Shown here one piece after another: positions 15,332-26,065 of a DNA stretch of 64,000 nucleotides. The notes beneath the pieces are model-generated. The model worked only from the letters and a program-made list of their open reading frames with translations, was not told the origin of the DNA and did no database searches. The stretch's first letter is position 1, and each line of letters begins with the position of its first letter. The DNA comes from Phorcus lineatus. Its lineage: Eukaryota; Mollusca; Gastropoda; Trochida; Trochidae. Made by a program: the position numbers and the translations under genes. Location: the NCBI GenBank assembly GCA_921293015.1, contig OV121092.1, forward strand, positions 47,453,064 to 47,517,063, read 5' to 3'.

Positions 15332-15427
15332 AATCCATTCATGTATATATATAAAAACATGAATAAATATGTTTAAATCATATATTCATGACAACTTTAT
15401 TTTGAAAAAATAAATCCACAAGTTAAT

Positions 15428-15690
15428 AGAATGGCGGTGTGGTGGATGGCGTGCTGACCTATCATGCCAATGTCCATGTCTCCAAATCAAAGTGTAGGCA
15501 CCAAATATTTGTAATCTGGGTCTTGTTCTGTGGTCTGTTGCTGGACAAGATACTTTATTTGCTCGCTCTCAGTCTACCCATCTGTACAAATGGGTACCTT
15601 TACATGGGAAGTACTGACCTACACAGTTGTAGCACTGTATATATCAAATTACTTATTATAACAGGGTCATAATACAATTTGTGCACTTTG
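15428..15690 (+). mobile_element. tRNA-derived SINE, decayed, plus strand
   Basis: The body reads CTGGACAAGATACTTTATTTG, then CTACCCATCTGTACAAATGG and GTACCTTTACATGGGAAG. This arrangement (GGGCAAGA-ACTTTA, then CTGT-AAATGGGTACC) is the conserved body of invertebrate tRNA-derived SINEs as I know it. The head (GGTGTGGTGGATGGCGTGCTG) keeps only a poor polymerase III box A, so the copy is old. Confidence 0.55.
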
Positions 15691-15708
15691 AGCATGCTCT
15701 GTCATGGT

Positions 15709-15920
15709 TACATTCTTATGTATTATCATTATTATCAATATTATCTCAGCAATCCTCACAATTATCATGATCATTACTACCATCATCATCATTAATTTCA
15801 TTAGTACAACTACAATCATCATTACTGCTCTCATTATTATGACAACCAACATTATCATTATAAACAATACCTCAACAATATTCACAATTATCATCACATT
15901 AAACTCATCCGACATCATTT
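15709..15920. repeat. ATT/ATC-rich low-complexity tract
   Basis: About 210 bp of ATTATCATT-like words. It is open in both directions (15704-15922 plus, 15667-15918 minus) only because of its composition, giving Ile/Thr or Met/Ile/Val strings. Confidence 0.75.
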
Positions 15921-16631
15921 AAGATATGCCTATCTAAATTTTTTCCACATTTTTGTCTAAATCTATAGTTTTAATGATTTCAATCTTGTATAAAGCCACA
16001 CTTCTCTGCCATCAAAGTTTCATACTGTTCCTCTTATTGTGGACTACAGGACTGTTTCATCCTTGCCTATTCTATCCCCTGCAGTGAATCCAGCGCAACA
16101 CCAATAAAATATGGGCTTTTATACTAGTCTCCTCACAACTCCTCTATCAGTCTGCCTGAGAAGTAATTAAAGATCAGTTGATAGGAAGATTGCATTGGTG
16201 ATGTATTGCCCGCTAACAGAACACCAAAGACTGGAGGAAATAACCGAAACACTAAACCAACATCAAACAAAGTAGATTCCATTTGTGAACACTGTCGATA
16301 TAGAAGCATAAAGGTTTATTTCATTATTTGACAATAAAATGGATTTGCCCTGTCATTTCATAAAATCTGAAAGGATTGTCTTTTTTTAGCTTGTTTCATA
16401 AGTGTTATCGGTCTCTTGAGAATAGATCTTAAAAGTTCATCTGAGTTTTTTCATTCAATTAGTGATTCAAGTTTAATTCACATAAAAGGGGTGACATCCA
16501 TATGACATGACATCTTGTATTTACTAACGAGCATAGCACCTGCTCAGACTCAAAAGTTGAATACTGCTCATCTACAACTAAATCTTGAGAATTGAAAAAG
16601 ATGGAAAGAAAGCTGATAGTGGAAACTGATT
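15921..16631. other. Non-coding DNA, nothing recognised
   Basis: No gene, repeat or RNA was seen between the low-complexity tract and the minisatellite. Confidence 0.5.
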
Positions 16632-18106
16632 AAATAAATAACCTAACAGAAGACATCTAATGAGTTGAGGTGAGGTGAGGTGAGTTGCTGTTTAACTGAT
16701 TGAATAAATAACCTAACAGAAGACATCTAATGAGTTGAGGTGAGGTGAGGTGAGTTGCTGTTTATCTGATTAAATAAATAACCTAACAGATGACATCTAA
16801 TGAGTTGAGGTGAGGTGAGTTGCTGTTTATCTGATTAAATAAATAATCTAACAGAATACATCTAATGAGTTGAGGTGAGGTGAGGTGAGGTGAGTTGCTG
16901 TTTAACTGATTAAATAAATAACCTAACAGATGACATCTAATGAGTTGAGGTGAGGTGAGTTGCTGTTTATCTGATTAAATAAATAATCTAACAGAAGACA
17001 TCTAATGAGTTGAGGTGAGGTGAGTTGCTGTTTATCTGATTGAATAAATAACCTAACAGAAGACATCTAATGAGTTGAGGTGAGCTGAGGTGAGGTGAGG
17101 TGAGTTGCTGTTTATCTGATTAAATAAATAACCTAACAGATGACATCTAATGAGTTGAGGTGAGGTGAGTTGCTGTTTATCTGATTGAATAAATAACCTA
17201 ACAGATGACATCTAATGAGTTGAGGTGAGGTGAGGTGAGTTGCTGTTTATCTGATTGAATAAATAACCTAACAGAAGACATCTAATGAGTTGAGGTGAGG
17301 TGAGGTGAGTTGCTGTTTATCTGATTGAATAAATAACCTAACAGAAGACATCTAATGAGTTGAGGTGAGGTGAGGTGAGGTGATTTGCTGTTTAACTGAT
17401 TGAATAAATAATCTAACAGAAGACATCTAATGAGTTGAGGTGAGGTGAGATGAGTTGCTGTTTAACTGATTGAATAAATAATCTAACAGAAGACATCTAA
17501 TGAGTTGAGGTGAGGTGAGGTGAGTTGAGTTGCTGTTTAACTGATTGAATAAATAATCTAACAGAAGACATCTAATGAGTTGAGGTGAGGTGAGTTGCTG
17601 TTTAACTGATTGAATAAATAATCTAACAGAAGACATCTAATGAGTTGAGGTGAGGTGAGGTGAGTTGCTGTTTAACTGATTGAATAGATAATCTAACAGA
17701 AGACATCTAATGAGTTGAGGTGAGGTGAGTTGAGTTGCTGTTTAACTGATTGAATAGATAATCTAACAGAAGACATCTAATGAGTTGAGGTGAGTTGAGG
17801 TGAGGTGAGTTGAGTTGCTGTTTAACTGATTGAAAAGATAATCTAACAGAAGACATCTAATGAGTTGAGGTGAGGTGAGTTGCTGTTTAACTGATTGAAT
17901 AAATAATCTGACAGAAGACATCTAATGAGTTGAGTTGAGGTGAGGTGAGGTGAGTTGCTGTTTAACTGATTGAATAGATAATCTAACAGAAGACATCTAA
18001 TGAGTTGAGGTGAGGTGAGTTGAGTTGCTGTTTAACTGATTGAATAGATAATCTAACAGAAGACATCTAATAATGTAAGGTGAGGTGAGGTGAGTTGGTG
18101 TTTAAC
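16632..18106 (+). repeat. About 69-bp minisatellite, about 21 copies, with variable GAGGT core
   Basis: Each unit contains AGACATCTAATGAGTTGAGG, then two to five GTGAG/GAGGT pentamers, then TTGCTGTTTAACTGATTGAA, then TAAATAAT(C)CTAACAG. Copy-to-copy length differences come almost only from the pentamer count. Two subfamilies are visible: 'taacctaacag' units dominate the left part and 'taatctaacag' units the right, so the array grew regionally. The final unit runs into the SINE at 18107 with TGAGTTGGTGTTTAAC, which matches the unit's TGAGTTGCTGTTTAAC. Confidence 0.95.
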
Positions 18107-18395
18107 GCCCCTTTCAAGACTATTTCGCTTACATAGTGGCTGCTAGTATTATGGCAGGGAGAAAGCCTGCAACACCATTGTGTGCATTGCGATGAAACCC
18201 ACGAGCATTGACTGGAACTAGCAAACCATGGGTGGTACCACACTTAAATTCAGTGTATCATTGCACCCAAACCATGTGGAACAGTTCTCTACTGCAGACA
18301 AAGTTGCTAAGCCCCTAGCTGACGGTATTCGAACCAAGGACCTCTTTATCCGAAGCCAACCATGCTAACCACTGTGCTATCCCGCCGCCAACATC
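18107..18395 (-). mobile_element. tRNA-derived SINE, minus strand
   Basis: Read on the minus strand, the head (near 18390 downwards) has GGGATAGCACAGTGGTTAGC, a polymerase III box A, and about 35 nt further GGTTCGAATAC, a box B. The body follows and ends at GGCGTTAAACACCAACTCACC, with the pentamer array as its tail. This is the best preserved SINE in the window. It closely resembles molluscan SINEs that pair a GTGAG-type tail with a 'ttaCGCC' motif, which is knowledge from memory and not a search. Confidence 0.75.
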
Positions 18396-19783
18396 TAATG
18401 ATGAAACTTGCTGACATCATCAATTCTTCTTTCTTCATCTACATTTTAGTTTCCGATAGGCAATTGTTCTCCTATGCCATCCTTATCTTGTAATCACATC
18501 CGCAATTAATATCTCTGAAAAAGTTCAGAAATTTCAAGTATAGTAATCAGCATTTCCAACTTTTAAAAGTTCCTGGTAAAAGGTCACAAACCAATTGCTT
18601 CTGGCCAAAAACGGTTTTGACAAAAAATAATGCAAGTGCAAAAAGGTGGTTTGAGTCTATTCATGTATTCAGTTCTGACTCACAAGGGCAAGAGAGAGTG
18701 GAATTAGAGGAAGGTTTAAAAACAAAATTGAGTCAATCTGCCTTCAATTGCACCATTGTCAGGAGCACAAGCTATCCATTACACTTAATATCTCTCAACT
18801 GACTGTAAAAAAATTCTGTATTGTAAGTTCAGCAATCCAAAAGCATTATTTGTAATTTGGAAGGCAAAAGTTATGATACAGCACTTGTATTTCTGACTCG
18901 CATGCCTTTAATCTACATAAAAAAGTGATAACTTTCAATTCACCTAAATTTTTATGAAGAGACTATTTCATATTAAGAAGTTCATCTTGCTCAAATGGAG
19001 CAATAATTCTTAGAAAATGGCCACTTTCAGAAAATATATCTGTAAATTTAAACACAATAAAACACAACATTTCGTATTTCAAAGAAATTATTTTTTAAGG
19101 CATTCATGCACCTAGAATATTCATGAATTGAAAAAGTTATAAAACATGATAATTTCCTAACAAATAAAATTTTATCATAAGCTGATCTTGAAAGTAAAAT
19201 GTTATCAAAATAGATATTAGAAATTATCAAATGATGTTAAGTTAAGGAAGAGAAAAATGATTAATGTAGAGTCCTTTAACAAGTTATGTCCTCATATAGT
19301 CTTATTAGCAGTTATACATATTACCATCTTCTACCGGTAATTATATTGAAAATTAATCATTTTTGTCATTGTTTTTAACTCCAGGAATTGGTTTTACATG
19401 TTTTGATAACTACAAAGAACTATGAGACTTAAGCTGATGAAAGCAGGCAACAAGACACCGCTAGAGAAATATTTCCACAGAGCCTGATCCTTGCTCTCTC
19501 TTTCCTCTATCCAGGCTCCATGACTGTTGTAGTTCCATCCATTGCCACCAGGGGCAGCACCTCAATTAATCAGAAGCACCTCTCCTGACCTTTCTAAATT
19601 TGGAATGACCTTGAGTCCCTGTGGCAACGATTGACATCTAAAAATGTCGTGTTTTCATACTAAGTCAGTTGATTCCATTTGATTAACATTGGGACTTGGT
19701 CATTTCATTGCCATTGAGGGAGACACTCTTGCATTTAATATGATCATCATTCAGTATCAGTCATTTTTGGATGTTTCTGTCAG
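18396..19783. other. Non-coding DNA, nothing recognised
   Basis: The small frames at 18617-18802 (plus) and 19048-19230 (minus) lack domain features. No repeat was seen. Confidence 0.5.
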
Positions 19784-19897
19784 ATGAATCGGAAGTCAAT
19801 ACTTGAATACATTATTAAGATAGATATTGTGGAGGATGTAACAACTATGAAAATATTACTGTTGGAAAGATTGCTTGAAGATATCGTGACAGCCTTC

Positions 19898-20652
19898 ATG
19901 AAACCAACAACTATAAGAAGAGGGTATGCAAAAGTCATGTTGAAAACTAAAACTATAGCAAGAAGATATGCAACAGTCATGTTGAAATCTACAAATGCGG
20001 GGAGAAGTTATGCAATAGTCATGTTGAAACCTACAACTAAAGGAAGATGGTATGCAATGGGCATGTTGAAACCTACAACTAAAGGAAGATGGTATGCAAT
20101 GGTCATGTTGAAACCTAAAACTAAAGGAAGATGGTATGCAATGGACATGTTGAAACCTACAACTATAGAAAGAGGGTATGCAATGGGCATGTTGAAACCT
20201 AAAACTAAAGGAAGATGGTATGCAATAGTCATGTTGAAACCTACAACTAAAGGAAGATGGTATGCAATGGGCATGTTGAAACCTACAACTAAAGGAAGAT
20301 GGTATACAATGGGCATGTTGAAACCTAAAACTAAAGGAAGATGGTATGCAATGGGCATGTTGAAACCTACAACTATAGAAAGAGGGTATGCAATGGGCAT
20401 GTTGAAACCTAAAACTAAAGGAAGATGGTATGCAATAGTCATGTTGAAACCTACAACTATAGAAAGAGGGTATGCAATGGGCATGTTGAAACCTAAAACT
20501 AAAGGAAGATGGTATGCAATAGTCATGTTGAAACCTACAACTAAAGGAAGAGGATATGCAAAAGTCATGTTGAAATTTTAAACTAAAGGAAGAGGGTATG
20601 CAATAGTCATGTTGAAACCTACAAGTATACGAAGAAGGTATGCAATAGACGT
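19898..20652 (+). repeat. 42-bp minisatellite, about 18 copies, open in three frames
   Basis: The unit is ATGTTGAAACCTACAACTAA plus AGGAAGATGGTATGCAATGGGC. The 42-bp period is a multiple of three, so a 265-codon frame runs through it on plus (19784-20581), with a 14-residue repeat MLKPTTKGRWYAMG, and long frames also run on minus (19856-20701 and 20008-20568). Openness on both strands is what a stop-free repeat gives by chance. There is no signal peptide, no splice context and no homology that I recognise, so I annotate a repeat, not a gene. Confidence 0.93.
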
Positions 20653-20871
20653 TCTTCCACTCCATGAAGAAAAACAATTGAGCCTTATAACTATGATACA
20701 ATATACTTTAAAAAAGTAGTGATAATTGAAAAAATACCAAGGTAACACTAACAAAAAAGGTTGAAATATACAAAAATACACCATAACATCCAAACTTCTC
20801 TGAGGTTAATCTATTTTTTTATTACTGAAGTGCTCACTGAAATAGTTTAGACAGTTGAAGTACTAGTAGTT

Positions 20872-21574
20872 CAGCGAGGAATCCTAGGGCTTCACCAAGA
20901 TATGTAGATAAACTGAGTAACATCAAGTCATCTACAGTAAGGACTCCTAGGGCTTCACCAAGATATGTAGATGAACTGAGTAACATCAAGTCATGTACAG
21001 CAAGGAATCCTAGGGTTTCACCAAGATATGTAGATAAACTGAGTAACATCAAGTCATGTACAGCAAGGACTCCTAAGGCTTCACCAAGATATGTAGATAA
21101 ACTGAGTAACATCAAGTCATGTACAGCAAGGACTCCTAAGGCTTCATCAAGATATGTAGATAAACTGAGTAACATCAAGTCATGTACAGCAAGGACTCCT
21201 AAGGCTTCACCAAGATATGTAGATAAACTGAGTAACATCAAGTCATGTACAGCAAGGACTCCTAAGGCTTCACCAAGATATGTAGATAAACTGAGTAACA
21301 TCAAGTCATGTACAGCAAGGAATCCTAGGGTTTCACCAAGATATGTAGATAAACTGAGTAACATCAAGTCATGTACAGCAAGGACTCCTAAGGCTTCACC
21401 AAGATATGTAGATAAACTGAGTAACATCAAGTCATGTACAGCAAGGAATCCTAGGGTTTCACCAAGATATGTAGATAAACTGAGTAACATCAAGTCATGT
21501 ACAGCAAGGACTCCTAAGGCTTCACCAAGATATGTAGATAAACTGAGTAACATCAAGTCATCTTCAGCAAGGAC
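20872..21574. repeat. 63-bp minisatellite, 11 copies, open on the minus strand
   Basis: Units start AAGGACTCCTAAGGCTTCAC and contain AAGATATGTAGATAAACTGA and GTAACATCAAGTCATGTACA. Units alternate between CTCCTAAGGCTT and ATCCTAGGGTTT forms. The minus strand is open for 240 codons (20834-21556), with a 21-residue repeat MLLSLSTYLGEALGVLAVHDL less its last residue. It lies only 220 bp from the 42-bp array. Evidence for a real repeat protein is weak. Confidence 0.93.
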
Positions 21575-22279
21575 ATAAAGCTAAATCTCATACCTAAATC
21601 AACGATATCCATAAACCCAATATATTTAAATCTTTCAATCTTAGCATGAACATTAGAGGTAATCAAAGAATAGGAGATTCAAAATGTGTAGATATAAATA
21701 TTTTCATCATATGAGCTGACTGATTAGTTGAGAAATTGAGCCATTGGCTCTTTAGCTATCAGTCTTTGCATGATTTACTATCAGAGTTTCAAGACTTGAA
21801 AGTTGCTTACTACGATCTATTAACTGTCTGATCTAAACTGTGTGAAACTAGTGAAAGTGCTAACGCAATAGCTTAATACACAGCAACAATGACAAGGTAA
21901 GCTTGAGTGATACCAAAACCTCCCCTACCATACTTAGATATAAGGACTATAGCAATGAAATTTATAAATCTGAGTCCCTTTACAACTTGTCCTTATGCAA
22001 TCCAAATTATTTCTTAGAAATTCATTAAAAATAAGAACTCAAGGTGTTAGACTTGACTTGAACATATATTGGCAATGATGTCTTAAAATGATCATCTAAC
22101 TTCAAACATCAAGACAAATAGTCTAAAATTTCTTAAATAAATAACTAACAAGAACTTGAGTACTTGTGGAAGTCCTTCATACAACTGAGATGGATTTCTG
22201 AAAATATGAGTGTCCTAGCATTACAGGTTCCTCTGGAAAAGAAAGTTGAAGCTTGAAAATCCTGCAACACCCATATTCT
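21575..22279. other. Non-coding DNA, nothing recognised
   Basis: No gene or repeat was seen between the 63-bp array and the TIR element. Confidence 0.5.
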
Positions 22280-22281
22280 TA

Positions 22282-24244
22282 CCGTATATTACCGTGTATA
22301 AGTCGAGTTTTTTTTACCAGAAATTGAGGGGTCAAGGAGGGGGGTCGACTTATAAACGAGGTCTATGTTTGAGACCTAAAAATTCTGAGGTCAATTAAGT
22401 GACGATCTGCCGGTAGGAGACGAACAGACGAGATTCAAACCGGAAGCCATGATGTCAACTCATTGTCAAAATATTGAAATAAAATTACTTTTATAAATAT
22501 TACATGTTTTACTGTTTTTTTATTACATTTAAATCCTAAAAATAGATAAATTACTACGATTGGGAATCCAGTTTGATCGATTTGAAATTGATCCGTTTGT
22601 AAATAATCTTATCGATCGACGCCATTTTGAATTTTTAGTGTTCGGCGAAGAAAATTACTGTCGAAGTTGAACATTAGCTAAGACTTATTTCCCCGATCTA
22701 ACGTTATTTCTATCATAACTTTTAGTTATAACAATGAATTAAATAAAAGACGTACTGTAAAATCATTATATTTCGCCGATATGCACGTTCGATGGATATG
22801 CGGTTCAATGACTGTCAACAAAACGTAACATGGACGTAACACGAGAACCGATAGGTAATTACTATTAGTATCACTGTAATTTTTCTGCACGGTTCATGCA
22901 GTTTTTCTCACCAATCGCTTTGTCGATATGCTCAAAAATTAAACCCCGTGAATCAGTCCTTTTGTAGCGCGAAAATAACACCCGCGATTTGTCACATGTT
23001 ATACTGAAGTGTAGTCACATCGGAAATGTTATCGGGCCGAATATCATCTTGTACCACTACCTCATCAGTAGACGTATATTACCTCGCTCCCGTGAAAAAA
23101 TCAATTACTCTTCTAGCGTTCTTTGAATTTGATGAAGACATTTGGTTTGTTTTTCACCGCGTATAATACTCGGAATTTCACGACTCCGACTATCAATTTC
23201 CAAGAAAAGCAGAGTGAAAGGTTATGACAGAATTATCCAATGAATTATTCAAATCACATACGGGCATTCTGAATTAACCAATTAAATTTATCCTTTTGTC
23301 TGAGGTCACTTACGGGTATGAGTTCTTGGTAATGTGCTATAAATAGTTACAGGAATTTCCAAATTTCGTTATGAAAACCGTAACATTTAAATTGAGTTAG
23401 AAACCGAATGCTACGCACGATATGCATATAAATGCGTACTTAATGTTTATTGCGTATGGTGTGGCCCAGTAGTTATTATTTTTTGCGCCACAGTTCATTA
23501 TAGATGCGTGTTTTGACCCTGTAATGAAAGCCCACATTGACAATCACCTCAGATATGATATAGGTCGCAGTTCCTTTGTGCACCCCTTTTAACGCAAGCT
23601 CCAAACACTGTGGGCTTGATATATGTCATGCTCGGTCGATGCATGGAGCTTTGTAACCGGAAATTGAAATTATTGGAGGGAGGGTATAGTAACAGCATGT
23701 GTAAACAATGAGGACTTGCGATTTCCCGACAGTTTATTATTGTATCCTCTATGAAGATGAGTTGACAGTTTTTTCAAAATTTAATTGTACAATTAAACAA
23801 TTACACGTGACAGTTAGGCGCATAAGGCTGAAAACCCATGCGACATTTTTTAGAAATCATGCGAGAATGTCTCGGTCGCGCCGTAAATCTGAAACACTGG
23901 TCATAATGACATAAAATTATTTTTTTTAAAAGAACAAACACCAACACACACGTATGTATTTTTTATTATTAATGTTTATATATAATATATTTATTACAAC
24001 AATCTGTTATTAAACAAATGCTTACTGTATCACAAAACACTGACGTATTACAACTCACTTTGAAAATTACCGATACATCAACTTACCATAACTAAATCTC
24101 TCAACGTGCCGTGTGTTTCATGTCGACCTGCCTCCAACACGCACTATTAGGGGGGTCAAGGTATATGATTTTGACAGCAATTTGGGGGCCTGAGAAAGGG
24201 GGTCGACTTATACACAGGGTCGACTTATACACGGTAATATACGG
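22282..24244. mobile_element. Non-autonomous DNA transposon with about 27-bp TIRs and TA target duplication
   Basis: The left end CCGTATATTACCGTGTATAA continues as GTCGAG; the right end, reverse-complemented, reads CCGTATATTACCGTGTATAA then GTCGAC. TA sits at both outer edges (22280-22281 and 24245-24246). Sub-terminal copies of GGGGGTCGACTTATA lie inside both ends. The ~1.96 kb interior has no transposase frame; the only frame of size (23708-23914) is featureless. A TA target suggests the Tc1/mariner/pogo group, and the exact superfamily is uncertain. Confidence 0.8.
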
Positions 24245-24246
24245 TA

Positions 24247-25914
24247 GTTGTGTGCGAGGGAGCAGTTGGTCCAAATGTACATTCTAATTTCAATATTACA
24301 AAGAAGCTATTCTGAAATTTTCAGCTTCCCATGCTCAATGGTTTTGGTGAGGAAGTTTCAGGGATAAAGCCTGCTCCATATAAAAACTTATAGAATTCTA
24401 GTTTCCATATTACAAAGATGAAAAACTTTAGTTACATATGAAAAAGGGTTTTGGAGTGTATATAGGCCTGTAGAGATAAAAGAAAATTAATTTTCAGTGT
24501 TATTTTCAAATGTTACGAGTGAAGTAAGAGAACACTTGATCTGAAAGATGAAAACTAGATCAAACTTTTTTCAAAAATAAATTAAGTTCAATTTGGTTCA
24601 TTTCATTTATTTGATACTTCTAATTCTTTTTTTACTCCTATTTTTTTTTCAATAAGTAATTTCATTAATTTCTGTTATCAAGTACACTGAATGATCTGAA
24701 ACATTTGAAGAGAACACATGAAATCCTACCTTCTCTGAGGAACTTTATTTCCTTGCAAAAGGAGTTATCAATCTAAGCTATAATTAATTACATCTAATGC
24801 CATCTACATAACTTCAATAGAATATAGAAGCGAAATTCAATTCTATACTAATTTCATCATGTGACATCCAAACTAGTGAACCGACCAAGACAGTTCAGAT
24901 GCATAATAGGTTTTATGATTAAACTAGAGAAAGTTTGGGATGATGCCACGTGACTTCCTCACCAGCCAGTCAGCGACTAATCAGATCACTTCATTACACA
25001 TTCAGATCTTCAACAATCGTTACAAAAAGTCCTTTTCACTCTTCATCAAGTTATCTATCACGGAAAAATCACTCAGCGTCAAGACATTTCGATGAGCTGT
25101 CATAGACGAATCTTCAAAGCTGCCCATCTCACGTATTAATTGCCCTGTCAAAGAGGCCTAAAAAATTCAATTGCCTGCATTTTCCCTCAATTTAACTCAC
25201 ACAATGCCTTCGGTTCTGGAGGGTCAGGAGATGAAGTGAAATTTCGCGATCACATTTCCTAAAATACCTCTTTATAAGAAGTCCCTAAGACCTGTCAATT
25301 ACGCTGTGACTTATCCTATTGTTGTGGATGAATGTAGTTAGTTAACCTGAGACCATTCCTATACATGATCAATACTCTCTGTCGTTCTGTAGGATTGGAG
25401 ACTTCTCTTGTGATACCAACTTCATGGAACTAAGTCACTTTCAGGCAATGAGATGCCTTCTAAACCATAAAACTTATTCCTAACAGGACCCAACAGCCAG
25501 AAGCTTTCATGCATTACCAATAAAATATTTTTTGTTAACTTCTCCTGAATAACTTAGAATATGAAACTAAATTCACAATCTGGAAAGACCATCGTCCATT
25601 GAATTAAGCCATCAATAAGTCTGTTTCTGGAGGATACATCACATGGGTTCCTATGGCACTGGAGTCAAACTGTAGATTACTATACTAATGAAATCATCAA
25701 TTTATGAAACTAAAAAATGTGCAAAAGCTGCACATGTTCAGATACTGTAATGTTAGTAATTTATTATTTCTGTATTTGCCAAGAACCAATGACCACACAT
25801 GCTAACAATCATATTGGACGATTTTGTGCTGTACTGGACCTGTTAAATTTATAATATTGTATTTTGTTTTTCTTAGTTGCCTAATTTGCAAAGCATATGA
25901 TCTTCGTTTAAGAT
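24247..25914. other. Non-coding DNA, nothing recognised
   Basis: No gene, RNA or repeat was identified. Confidence 0.5.
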
Positions 25915-26065
25915 ATCATACAATTACAGACTTCTGTAGAGGTCAATATTGTTTTTTATTGACCAGGGTAAAACAATATTGACAGAGCTTGCGAGGTCTA
26001 TATTGTTTTACTCGGGTCAATGAAAAACGATATTGACTCTACAGAAGTCTATAATTGTTTTATTA
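25915..26065. repeat. Nested palindrome / foldback element
   Basis: Outer arms: ACAGACTTCTGTAGAGGTCA on the left and TTGACTCTACAGAAGTCTAT on the right. Next inside: TTGTTTTTTATTGACC and GGTCAATGAAAAACGATA. Innermost: AAAACAATATTGAC and GTCTATATTGTTTT. The ~150 bp could fold almost completely. Downstream at 26175-26182 is a perfect TGACGTCA octamer, possibly part of the same repeat. It is probably a MITE or foldback element. Confidence 0.75.

Noticed and set aside
16632-18106. CRISPR or telomere-like repeat
   Set aside because: There are no unique spacers, and the pentamers are GAGGT/GTGAG, not telomeric. It is a minisatellite.
19856-20701. 265- and 281-codon repeat proteins as genes
   Set aside because: A stop-free 42-bp unit is open in several frames at once; there is no gene context or recognised domain.
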